A stretch of 64,000 bases of DNA from a virus, in IMG/VR virus record IMGVR_UViG_3300044797_000101, positions 1 to 64,000 of that record; one strand, written 5' to 3'. Below are positions 17,284 to 25,000 of the stretch, one piece after another (positions within the stretch are counted from its first letter, which is position 1; each line of letters begins with the position of its first letter). A model generated the notes under the pieces. It was not told where the DNA came from, searched no databases, and saw only the letters and a list, made by a program, of their open reading frames with translations. The position numbers and the translations under genes are program-made.

Positions 17284-20200
17284 TTAGTCTTCGTTGGTTT
17301 GCTCAATTCCATCACTCATTGGCATGGCATTATAATAAGTGATATGATACTCGCCAATACCAAATGGATCGTTTCTATAAGCAGGATTCTCAAGTGTATC
17401 CAGATGAACTACTGCTCTTGAGTTGTCCTGAGGCCATCCTATGCCAGTTCCTGTATTCTCTGGTGAATCATGCATGCCGTAACTTGTATCTCTTTGATCA
17501 TGATTGACGTAAGGTTCTTCTGAAATATCATCATGCAGTTGATCTGTCTTCCATTCATCAATAAGATAGTCTGGCACAGAAGCACTCTGTGATCCAGCCT
17601 CTTTATTTAGGGAAGATACCTTAAACTCTTCTTCTTTAATTTCGTAATTACCTGCAGCAAATTCAGCTGGGAAACGTTCCTTACAAGTTTGAATAGCTTT
17701 AGCACGAGTCAAAGTACGAATAGCTAAACGACCTCCGACATACAAGGCATATTGTCTAGTAATAGCAGTTTTAGTAATCTCTTGTGTTAAATGATCAATA
17801 GCTGCTTCACGATTCTTAAGCATGTCAATTAGGATATGATTAGCTTCGCCTTCATTAGAGAACCATTCACCTTTTGGTTTTCCCATAAAACGACGTGGGT
17901 ATCCACCTGGAGAATTCTGATCGAGATTATCTTCATTAGAAATCTGAGGAGAATAGGTTACAGATGTTGGCTTGCTTGGTTCACCATCCTGAGTAAGTGA
18001 ATCCCAGGTTGTATTATGAGGCATGTGCTTTAGGTTTAAATCTGTAAAATCCTTAGAATATTCTAGCAATGTTTGATCTTCACCAAGTTCATTCTTCTCA
18101 ATGTCTTCTAATTCTTTATCATAAGACTCAATCTTACGAGTATCATTCTTAGAGAATAGATTTGAGAACATGCTGATAAATTGTCTCCAAACTTCTTTTG
18201 TACGAGGTTTTCCAGTTGTACAAGGTTCAGCAGAAGTTGTATCATCACTTACACTATCAGGATTAAGGGCTATTTCTTTATCATCTCCGCCCTCTGCTTC
18301 CTGCCATTTATTATCTGGAGCATTGAACAATGAAGGAAGAAAATCAGCTATCTTATCAATTTTTTCAAGTAAGAATGAACTTTCTTTATCAGTACCAACA
18401 CTAAAATATGTACGATTACCCTTATTTGGACTGAACACAACTGTATCTAGTTCAATCTCTTTACCCTCAAATTCATCAGCACCAACATACTCTTTTGCAG
18501 TATCACGCTTCATGTAGGCAATAGTAATATGAGGTTTATACTCATCCGAGACAAGACCTTCTGCACAATCAAATTTATCACAAATCATCTCGTTGGCTTT
18601 AGTAAGATCTTCACTAATAACCTCTATGGTAAGAACATCGAATGGAAGTTCAGGGGGTTGGAAATGACGAACCTTTCCAAGCTTAGCCTTAAAAGGTTTA
18701 GAATTATTAAAAGATCGACGAACATGCTTCCCGTCATCAGTCAAAAGACCATACTTAATGGTTACATGTGACTCAAGTTCTCTACCGAACTTGTCACCAT
18801 CTTTATATACGTCCTCATCAGGAACGTTATTAACGCCCCATGCAACAATCTCCTGAGCCAGTTCATGAGGAACCAAAGCCATAACGCAAGAATAATTTCC
18901 TTGCTTAATCTTCTTCGTTTGTGCTGTAATATCTTTCTTAGAAAATAGAGAAGCTGCGTTGCGCAGACGTTTAGCCTGGTAAATAGCCTTTCTAAGATTA
19001 GGGAATGGATCTTGAATATCCTGATAGTTACCCTCAAGATCATCAATCTCAACTCCACCACCAGTGTAATGTTGAGCTACAAAATTATCTAAGTAAGAAG
19101 GAAGATTATTTAAGTCAGCTACTTCCATCGCAAAGTCATAATCAGACTCAGTAGTAATACGAGTCCAGCCATCCCTAATCATAGCGGTAGCTTGATCTGA
19201 ATTATCTACACCCTCATAAGCATCGGGCATATTCTTTTGGACCCATCCTTCATGTCCTAAATTATTCTCAACAGGATATTCTTGTCCTCTAGGATCAATC
19301 CAATACTTATCAGCAAGTCGAGCAATTTTTAATGAAGCTGTTTTTGTAACAGGAATCTCTTGAGCTACATTAAAGAAGTTAGATCCATCACGTTGTAATT
19401 TAGGATTGTCTCGGGCCTTGTCAAATACCCATGCCTGCAAGACTTTCATATTACCCTCATGAGACATATGTGGTGATTCTTTAGCCAATCCTTTTAAATA
19501 TTGTGGATACGATTTCTGTAGTATCCTAATAGCCATCTTGCCAAGCATCGATTGATAAGAGGCATCCCATAAACTACGTTTATCATGTTTCTTTAGGTTA
19601 TTAAATACAGGATTAAGGATTGGCATGGAAGCTAAATTCGTATAGATAGAATTAGGAGTTTGCTGTTTCAACATTGATTCAAATCCTGATGCGAGCTGTT
19701 CCCCAAGCCAATCCTCATCAGGAATTAAAGCATCCTCATTGGGCGCAACTAAAACTACACCACCCTCTGGTCCACCGGATATGTGAGAAATATCACTAGA
19801 TCCAACCATATTAGCTCCAAGAGCATATATGAGGGCATAACTTAAATCTTTGGTCAGATAAGCACGACCAGCTAAAGGAGATTGATTTGCTCTTCCAGTT
19901 TCCAAAGGAGCCATGACATAACCATCTTTGGCAATCTGCCTAATTGAGTCACCTGATCCACCGTGATAGTAGGCATCGATAGCGGTTACATAAAGAGAGG
20001 CTTTCTTCTCTGATTTTTCAACCTGCTTTAACACGTTATCCCAATTATCAAATCTAATAGCATGGTCATCTATGTAAAATTTTGCAAATGGTTTCTCACC
20101 TTCAAAGATAGAATCATAGGGAAGATCATGTTTATCAAGATATTCACGGACCTTATCCACGCCAGCGCCTTCATCAGCTCTGCACGAGTAGATTATGACA

Positions 20201-21258
20201 TTATAACCCATGTCCTTAAGTGCCTGAAGTCCTTCCTTTGCACCTTCTATAGGTTCACCAATCTCAGGATACTTGGCAGCTTTAGCAATGGTCTTATCAA
20301 GATCAACACAAATATCTGTTTCAGTTTCTTTCTCAAAAGCTTCTTTTAGGAAAGCTTCTTTCAAAGAACTTTCACTTAAAATCTTATCAATTATGGGAAG
20401 TTCTTGAGTCGTAACCTTGCCGCCTGTTTCTTCAAGCAGAGTTTTAATGTTCCCTAAGATGCTAAAGAATCCAAAGCGAGCAAGCCACTTAAATTTGATC
20501 TCAGTATCAGACATAGCATCATGGCCAGCATGACGTGCATCAATGAGGTCTTGACGGATCTTTACATCCTTAATCAATTCTGCTTCAATCTCAAGGAGCT
20601 TTTGTTCAACCTTAGAATAAAATAGTTGTTGTTTATCTCGATCCCAAGCCTTTACTACGCTCTCTAATTCATCGATACGCTTTATATCTCGTTTAACCTT
20701 GCCAAGACTAGCGTCAATACTCTCAGCTAATAATTCAGCCTGAGCTACCACATCTTTCTTAGAAACTTCAAAATCCAAATCAGCGGGAAACATAACTGGC
20801 TCTTTAAGCCAAGCATCTTGAGTTAAAGAATAAACCCCTACGAACTCTACATTGCTAGGAGCAATAGCATCACATTCAAAATAGTATTCAATCGGATGTT
20901 GCGTCATAGGAGCCAAGATCTTAGCCCTGTCAAATTCCTTCCGAGTTGCATCAAGAAATGCGAAAGCCTCTTGAATGGTAGATTCTGGCATATTGCTGTT
21001 CTTAAATGCTTCTATATCAACCTTAATATGTGCATCTAAATCAGAGGTCAAGAGCCATTTTGTTGTTGTTAAAGAACCTACAATTACAATATCCTTAACC
21101 CATAATTCGGTTTGTTTTAGATTGTATGTAGTATAAATCGTTTGTAGTAAACGTAAGATGAAGTCTTTATGATAGGAATAGAGTTTTAAATCGTGGTCCC
21201 AAACTGCAGGATCAAGAGAGGGATGGGAATAATCAAGGATAGAAGACGTTTTCTTCAT
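17284..21258 (-). CDS. Multi-enzyme virion polyprotein: nucleotidyltransferase, HAD, ART-like and 2H phosphoesterase modules
   Basis: 1324 residues. (1) Residues about 50-165 resemble a pol-beta-type nucleotidyltransferase: GSLTTTKWLLTSDLDAHI gives Gly61-Ser62 and Asp73/Asp75, and Asp130 is a possible third acid. (2) Residues 315-415 are a HAD phosphatase: CVDLDKT (Asp319, Asp321), YSCR and FYIDDHA (Asp397-Asp398). (3) Residues 428-520 begin YYHGGS and contain RAYLTKDLSYALIYA, suggesting an ADP-ribosyltransferase-like fold (weak). (4) Residues 645-765 are a WIDP...DPFPNLRKAI module also found in 23179-24828. (5) Residues 785-960 are a 2H phosphoesterase with HVTIKYG (831) and HITIAYM (910). 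A Ser/Asn/Glu-rich C-terminus follows. Boundaries carry EKKASLY, VTKTASLK, LEKIA, ITKTA and LNKEAG motifs, candidate protease sites. Probably packaged and injected, which is inferred. Confidence 0.85.
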   Translation of the reverse strand: MKKTSSILDYSHPSLDPAVWDHDLKLYSYHKDFILRLLQTIYTTYNLKQTELWVKDIVIVGSLTTTKWLLTSDLDAHIKVDIEAFKNSNMPESTIQEAFAFLDATRKEFDRAKILAPMTQHPIEYYFECDAIAPSNVEFVGVYSLTQDAWLKEPVMFPADLDFEVSKKDVVAQAELLAESIDASLGKVKRDIKRIDELESVVKAWDRDKQQLFYSKVEQKLLEIEAELIKDVKIRQDLIDARHAGHDAMSDTEIKFKWLARFGFFSILGNIKTLLEETGGKVTTQELPIIDKILSESSLKEAFLKEAFEKETETDICVDLDKTIAKAAKYPEIGEPIEGAKEGLQALKDMGYNVIIYSCRADEGAGVDKVREYLDKHDLPYDSIFEGEKPFAKFYIDDHAIRFDNWDNVLKQVEKSEKKASLYVTAIDAYYHGGSGDSIRQIAKDGYVMAPLETGRANQSPLAGRAYLTKDLSYALIYALGANMVGSSDISHISGGPEGGVVLVAPNEDALIPDEDWLGEQLASGFESMLKQQTPNSIYTNLASMPILNPVFNNLKKHDKRSLWDASYQSMLGKMAIRILQKSYPQYLKGLAKESPHMSHEGNMKVLQAWVFDKARDNPKLQRDGSNFFNVAQEIPVTKTASLKIARLADKYWIDPRGQEYPVENNLGHEGWVQKNMPDAYEGVDNSDQATAMIRDGWTRITTESDYDFAMEVADLNNLPSYLDNFVAQHYTGGGVEIDDLEGNYQDIQDPFPNLRKAIYQAKRLRNAASLFSKKDITAQTKKIKQGNYSCVMALVPHELAQEIVAWGVNNVPDEDVYKDGDKFGRELESHVTIKYGLLTDDGKHVRRSFNNSKPFKAKLGKVRHFQPPELPFDVLTIEVISEDLTKANEMICDKFDCAEGLVSDEYKPHITIAYMKRDTAKEYVGADEFEGKEIELDTVVFSPNKGNRTYFSVGTDKESSFLLEKIDKIADFLPSLFNAPDNKWQEAEGGDDKEIALNPDSVSDDTTSAEPCTTGKPRTKEVWRQFISMFSNLFSKNDTRKIESYDKELEDIEKNELGEDQTLLEYSKDFTDLNLKHMPHNTTWDSLTQDGEPSKPTSVTYSPQISNEDNLDQNSPGGYPRRFMGKPKGEWFSNEGEANHILIDMLKNREAAIDHLTQEITKTAITRQYALYVGGRLAIRTLTRAKAIQTCKERFPAEFAAGNYEIKEEEFKVSSLNKEAGSQSASVPDYLIDEWKTDQLHDDISEEPYVNHDQRDTSYGMHDSPENTGTGIGWPQDNSRAVVHLDTLENPAYRNDPFGIGEYHITYYNAMPMSDGIEQTNED

Positions 21259-21287
21259 AGGAGGTTTACGACTATTAGATTTGAAAC

Positions 21288-21506
21288 TTACTTCTGTGGA
21301 GCTGGATAATCTTTTGCGATACGTGAAGGAATCTCACGAATATCTTCACAATGATTATTGCAACGCGGACACATTTCTAAGAGGTAATACTTAGATTCTA
21401 CTTGTTTAACGACATATAAAAAATTCTTATTTTGATTACATGCAGGGCAAAGATATCGTTCTTCAGTGTAAATCTTCATATTAGCTACCTCAGAAAGTTG
21501 TATCAT
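21288..21506 (-). CDS. Small zinc-ribbon protein
   Basis: 72 residues from the ATG at 21506, chosen because AAGGAG lies just upstream. A single treble-clef/ribbon-like site: CPACNQNKNF...MCPRCNNHC. No DNLxYLE tail. Overlaps no neighbour and precedes the large polyprotein gene. Confidence 0.75.
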   Translation of the reverse strand: MIQLSEVANMKIYTEERYLCPACNQNKNFLYVVKQVESKYYLLEMCPRCNNHCEDIREIPSRIAKDYPAPQK

Positions 21507-21508
21507 GG

Positions 21509-21748
21509 TTATTCTCCTTGTCCTTTCTTTTGTTCGCATTGTTCTAAATACTTAAGATTATCTGGAACGAACTTCTCACAATCACAATTATATGTTCGTC
21601 CATACTTATTGTTTGCTGCCTGTGTAAATCCTTCGCACCATCCTGTCCAAAGTGGAGCACCTACAGTATCATGAAATGCTTTACTATGCCCGCATCTACA
21701 AGGAAAATGTTTGGGTATTCTCTTTTTCCTTGGTTTCTTTAAATTCAT
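21509..21748 (-). CDS. Small zinc-knuckle protein, tail PDNLKYLE
   Basis: 79 residues. Basic N-terminus, CRCGHSKAFH knuckle, a Trp/Gly-rich middle, then CDCEKFVPDNLKYLEQCEQKKGQGE. A complete example of the family: first pair CxCGH, later CxC, aromatic, Pro, tail. Confidence 0.88.
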   Translation of the reverse strand: MNLKKPRKKRIPKHFPCRCGHSKAFHDTVGAPLWTGWCEGFTQAANNKYGRTYNCDCEKFVPDNLKYLEQCEQKKGQGE

Positions 21749-21917
21749 TTAATCGTTCCAAAGTTGCAAGATTATCCATCTCAAAAGTAAGACATTTATC
21801 CCAACAAAAACCACATGCACTATGATAATCTAGCCCAAGAGATTGCGCATAGTATTTACCATGCTGACTCTTAGCATGACCACATTTACATCTTGATTGT
21901 GGACGACGTCTTTTCAT
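21696..21917 (-). CDS. Small zinc-knuckle protein, tail MDNLATLE
   Basis: 73 residues. CKCGHAKSQHGKYY, then CGFCWDKC, then FEMDNLATLERLNEF and a Lys/Glu/Thr tail. Overlaps the next family member by 53 bases, so both reading frames are under shared constraint. Confidence 0.85.
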   Translation of the reverse strand: MKRRRPQSRCKCGHAKSQHGKYYAQSLGLDYHSACGFCWDKCLTFEMDNLATLERLNEFKETKEKENTQTFSL

Positions 21918-22276
21918 TATTTACCAGTTGGGTTATTCTTAATCCATCCAGCAACAGTTTCATGCATAATCTTGTCTTCAAATCCAAATGATTTTTGACA
22001 CGTAGGACAGAATACAGCAAATCTGTTATCACCGGCGCCCATTCTCATAACCTGTCTATCAGAGATTGTCTCTCGGCACGTAGCACAATACCATTCGCGT
22101 TCTGCTTCTGGTTGCACAACTACTGGAGCAACTGCAACAGGCTTAACCTTGCGATTATATGCACGTTTCTTTTTTGGTGCAGCAAGTAGTTCTGGGGAAA
22201 TAGCTAAAGGTCCAGTAACATCTTTTGTTGTCGCTTCTTCGTGTGCAGCCATTTCTTTAAATGTATCATCATTCAT
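21917..22276 (-). CDS. Zinc-ribbon protein with basic linker
   Basis: 119 residues. The N-terminal 60 residues are acidic then Lys/Ala/Pro-rich (KKKRAYNRKVKPVAVAP). A C-terminal ribbon of CATCRETISDRQVM...FCPTCQKSF follows. No tail motif. Could bind nucleic acid, which is inferred from the basic linker and ribbon. Confidence 0.75.
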   Translation of the reverse strand: MNDDTFKEMAAHEEATTKDVTGPLAISPELLAAPKKKRAYNRKVKPVAVAPVVVQPEAEREWYCATCRETISDRQVMRMGAGDNRFAVFCPTCQKSFGFEDKIMHETVAGWIKNNPTGK

Positions 22277-22277
22277 C

Positions 22278-22454
22278 TTAACTCTCCTTTTGTATCGTCA
22301 GCCATTCTAAGAAGGCTAAATTCTCTATTCGTTCAAATTTACAATGACTACTTTTTCTATTATCTTTACATGCATAACAATAATCAAAGTGTCTACCGTG
22401 ATCATTCTGTTTATGCCCACACTTCTTACAAGGATACAACGATTTATCAGGCAT
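22278..22454 (-). CDS. Small zinc-knuckle protein, tail IENLAFLE
   Basis: 58 residues. CKKCGHKQNDHGRHFDYCYAC, then a single Cys and FERIENLAFLEWLTIQKES. The tail Asp is replaced by Glu. Start overlaps the end of deoC by eight bases. Confidence 0.82.
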   Translation of the reverse strand: MPDKSLYPCKKCGHKQNDHGRHFDYCYACKDNRKSSHCKFERIENLAFLEWLTIQKES

Positions 22455-23121
22455 TTAATTCATTAATTATATCAACTGATCGACTGCATCCAACACGAGA
22501 AGCACCTGCTTCAAGCATCAGATTAAGATCTGCAAGTGTTCTAATACCGCCAGAAGCTTTGACCTTAATCCTTGTTCCTGCAACGCTGTCTTTCATAAGC
22601 TTAACGCAACGTGCTGTTTCAGCAGGCGTTATTTCTTTAAAAAAACCAGTAGATGTCTTAACAAAATCTAAATTAGTCTCTTTAGCCAAATCACAACAAT
22701 GCTTAATCTCATCATCTGTTAAAGCAGCGACTTCTAAAATTAATTTAAGGACATGACGTTCAGAAGCTTCTCGAATCTCTACCAGTTCATCCTTAATACG
22801 TTTCCAATCACCAGTTTTAACTAAGCTGATATTGATAACAGCATCAATCTCATGAGCACCCTTTGAAATCGCGCGTTCAATCTCGATTGATTTTGTATGT
22901 ATATCTGAAGCCCCAAATGGAAATCCAACAACTGAACAAACCTTAACACTAGTAAGTGGATTTGCATTCAAAAGGCTTGCAACTAATGGAACATGGAAGG
23001 AGTTAACACAAACTGAATAAAATCCGTACTTTACTGCTTCTCTACACAACTCTGTATATTTGCCTAAAGGCGCATCTGGACGAAGAAGCGTATGATCTAT
23101 CATACAAGCTATACTATCCAT
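22447..23121 (-). CDS. deoC: Deoxyribose-phosphate aldolase
   Basis: 224 residues from the ATG at 23121, which follows AAGGAGG; this matches the usual family length. DeoC cleaves 2-deoxyribose-5-phosphate to glyceraldehyde-3-phosphate and acetaldehyde in the cytoplasm. Signatures: IDHTLLRPDA at the N-terminus, EIDAVIN (Asp93), FVKTSTGF with Schiff-base Lys155, and VKASGGIRT with the second active-site Lys. It sits alone among head genes with its own bacterial-style promoter. It may recycle deoxynucleosides released from host DNA. Confidence 0.95.
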   Translation of the reverse strand: MDSIACMIDHTLLRPDAPLGKYTELCREAVKYGFYSVCVNSFHVPLVASLLNANPLTSVKVCSVVGFPFGASDIHTKSIEIERAISKGAHEIDAVINISLVKTGDWKRIKDELVEIREASERHVLKLILEVAALTDDEIKHCCDLAKETNLDFVKTSTGFFKEITPAETARCVKLMKDSVAGTRIKVKASGGIRTLADLNLMLEAGASRVGCSRSVDIINELNA

Positions 23122-23127
23122 TAAACC

Positions 23128-23171
23128 CTCCTTACCTCTTATAAATATATCACACTTTTTGTGATTTGTCA
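23128..23171 (-). promoter_or_regulatory. Sigma70-type promoter with palindromic spacer upstream of deoC
   Basis: On the minus strand: TTGACA, 17 bases, TATATT. The spacer contains ATCACA-AAAAG-TGTGAT, a six-base-arm inverted repeat sitting where a repressor would block RNA polymerase. About 22 bases with an AAGGAGG ribosome site separate the -10 from the deoC ATG. Confidence 0.75.
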
Positions 23172-23178
23172 ACTAATA

Positions 23179-24828
23179 TTATAGGTAATTATTGATCAAT
23201 TCAACAAGCTTTTTAGGGTCTATCTTTTCCATATTTGATACGGATTGTATAGCATATTCAAGGGCACGATCTTTTTCATGGCCACGTTTAACAGCCTGAG
23301 CATAGTTGTTCAAAGCTGTGTTATAAATAGGTGCTGTAGTAGCAGCGATTTGATCTTGCTGATCCTGAGGTAAAACCTGATCATCAGCGGTTTTCTTAAC
23401 CTCACCAGTTCCACCAGTCTGTATCTCTTTGCCATTCTTAAGGTCCCAGATTGCAATCTGGTTGTGTTGTTTACCTAATTCAATGGCTTGCGCCTCATCG
23501 GGAATAGTTGCTACGATATCTAAATAAAGTTTGCCACCATTAACCCAAGCACCAATGGAGTTTTCAGCATTATTCAAAAGATCTTCATTTTTAAGCATGA
23601 ATTGCTCTAATGTATCAAAATCTGTACCAGAAGGTAAAATCTCAGAACGTTCAGGATAGATTGAAACTGCATAGTTATCAGTTCCTACCATGTTACCCTG
23701 TGAGAGATTAAATGTAGCACCACTGTTTGCATGAATAGAATTAAGAACTTGGTTTACAATTTGCCCACTTAAATCAGCCTGTTTTCCCATACGCTTACTT
23801 TTTTGAATGCCCTTACGCAGGGTAGGAAATGGGTCATTAACTACCCAGTTGCCGCTAAAGGTTTCAATAAGAACGTATTGAAAACCTGGTTGCCAGTTCT
23901 GAGCCACATAATCATCAAGTTGATCAACACGCCCAATATCTTTGGTATTAAAAACGATAGCAGAATCTGCAACGGCTGCGCGTGTCCAGCCATTATCAAT
24001 CATGTATGATACTGTGCTATCAGTATTTGGATCCATCTGTGATAAATCTAAATTGTACTGGGTTTTAAGCATCTCAGCATTTGCTTCGCCCCAAGTATCG
24101 TGTGTATTATCACTAAACGTAAAAATCTTTCCACTAGGATCAATCCAGGCAGGTGCATCCATACGTGCTTTCTTGCTGAATGGTCTTTTAAATGCAGAAG
24201 CAACATTTGAAGCTGGCTGTTCATCCTTGTTCTCATCATCTGCAGGCAACCAACCAGTATTAGGGAATGGAGACTTCTGGGGTTTTGCGCCTTGATCTTC
24301 TGGGCTTGAAAATGGTCCACTATCTAGGGTTGGATTTACACCAACATCATCTGTAGAAAATTCCGCACCTGTAAATTCACCGTCAGCTGTTTTATCTTGC
24401 CCGTACTCATATGCAAGATACCCAGGAGCATGATTAAGCATATCATCAGCATCTTCTTGAGCTGGCCAAAGATCATCTGATGCGATTTTCAAGCTTGCAT
24501 TTTTCGGAAGTTTGCTAAGTAAGAACTCACGTGGAATATTGTATTTCTCTGTTGCAAGGGTCCAAAGTTTAGCAGCAAGATCACCGACATCATCCACAGT
24601 GACAAAAGGATAGGCATCCGCAATTGATTTAATCTCTTGAGGAGGAACGCCTTCAGCAGTTAATAGTTTAACGAGTTTTACGAGGAAGGTATATTCGGGA
24701 TCATGCTTGTCAATTTCTTTTGCACCACGTTGTTCAGCCTGATCATATGGTTCACGATCATATAAAAATCGAGGACGTTCAGGAACTTCAGCTTGTTTAG
24801 AAATAGATTTTTTTGAAAATGGTCTCAT
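23179..24828 (-). CDS. Modular virion polyprotein with WIDP module
   Basis: 549 residues. It opens with RPFSKKSISKQAE, a motif repeated at about residue 212 (FKRPFSKKARM) directly before the WIDPSGK module. That module (about residues 220-350, ending DPFPTLRKGIQKSKRMGKQA) is homologous to residues 645-765 of the protein at 17284-21258. The C-terminal 180 residues look like a separate alpha/beta domain (VSIYPERSEILPSGTD onward) plus a helix. Candidate cleavage motifs include SLKIAS, DKTADGE and VKKTADD. No enzyme motif seen. Confidence 0.75.
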   Translation of the reverse strand: MRPFSKKSISKQAEVPERPRFLYDREPYDQAEQRGAKEIDKHDPEYTFLVKLVKLLTAEGVPPQEIKSIADAYPFVTVDDVGDLAAKLWTLATEKYNIPREFLLSKLPKNASLKIASDDLWPAQEDADDMLNHAPGYLAYEYGQDKTADGEFTGAEFSTDDVGVNPTLDSGPFSSPEDQGAKPQKSPFPNTGWLPADDENKDEQPASNVASAFKRPFSKKARMDAPAWIDPSGKIFTFSDNTHDTWGEANAEMLKTQYNLDLSQMDPNTDSTVSYMIDNGWTRAAVADSAIVFNTKDIGRVDQLDDYVAQNWQPGFQYVLIETFSGNWVVNDPFPTLRKGIQKSKRMGKQADLSGQIVNQVLNSIHANSGATFNLSQGNMVGTDNYAVSIYPERSEILPSGTDFDTLEQFMLKNEDLLNNAENSIGAWVNGGKLYLDIVATIPDEAQAIELGKQHNQIAIWDLKNGKEIQTGGTGEVKKTADDQVLPQDQQDQIAATTAPIYNTALNNYAQAVKRGHEKDRALEYAIQSVSNMEKIDPKKLVELINNYL

Positions 24829-24834
24829 TGGATC

Positions 24835-24999
24835 TTACCTTTTAAAGTTGGGATTAGGAATACAAGATTCATTTGATTCTCTATATCCCTCACAAGAACC
24901 TCTATCTTCATAATTACACTGAATAGTTTGTTCAGCCTTATTAAACGTGCACCAAGGTTGAATCCCTATTAAATGAAGAGCGGCTAATAGAGTAAACAT
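24835..24999 (-). CDS. Small Cys-rich protein with hydrophobic N-terminus
   Basis: 54 residues. MFTLLAALHLIGIQPW is signal-like, followed by four Cys in a short polar region (CNYEDRGSCEGY...SC). Could be exported and disulfide-bonded. No family recognised. Fits tightly between two polyprotein genes. Confidence 0.65.
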   Translation of the reverse strand: MFTLLAALHLIGIQPWCTFNKAEQTIQCNYEDRGSCEGYRESNESCIPNPNFKR

Positions 25000-25000
25000 C

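Noticed and set aside
23137-23159. CRP-like binding site in the deoC promoter spacer
   Set aside because: CRP sites are TGTGA-N6-TCACA. Here the half-sites are in the opposite order with five bases between, so only an unspecified operator is supported.
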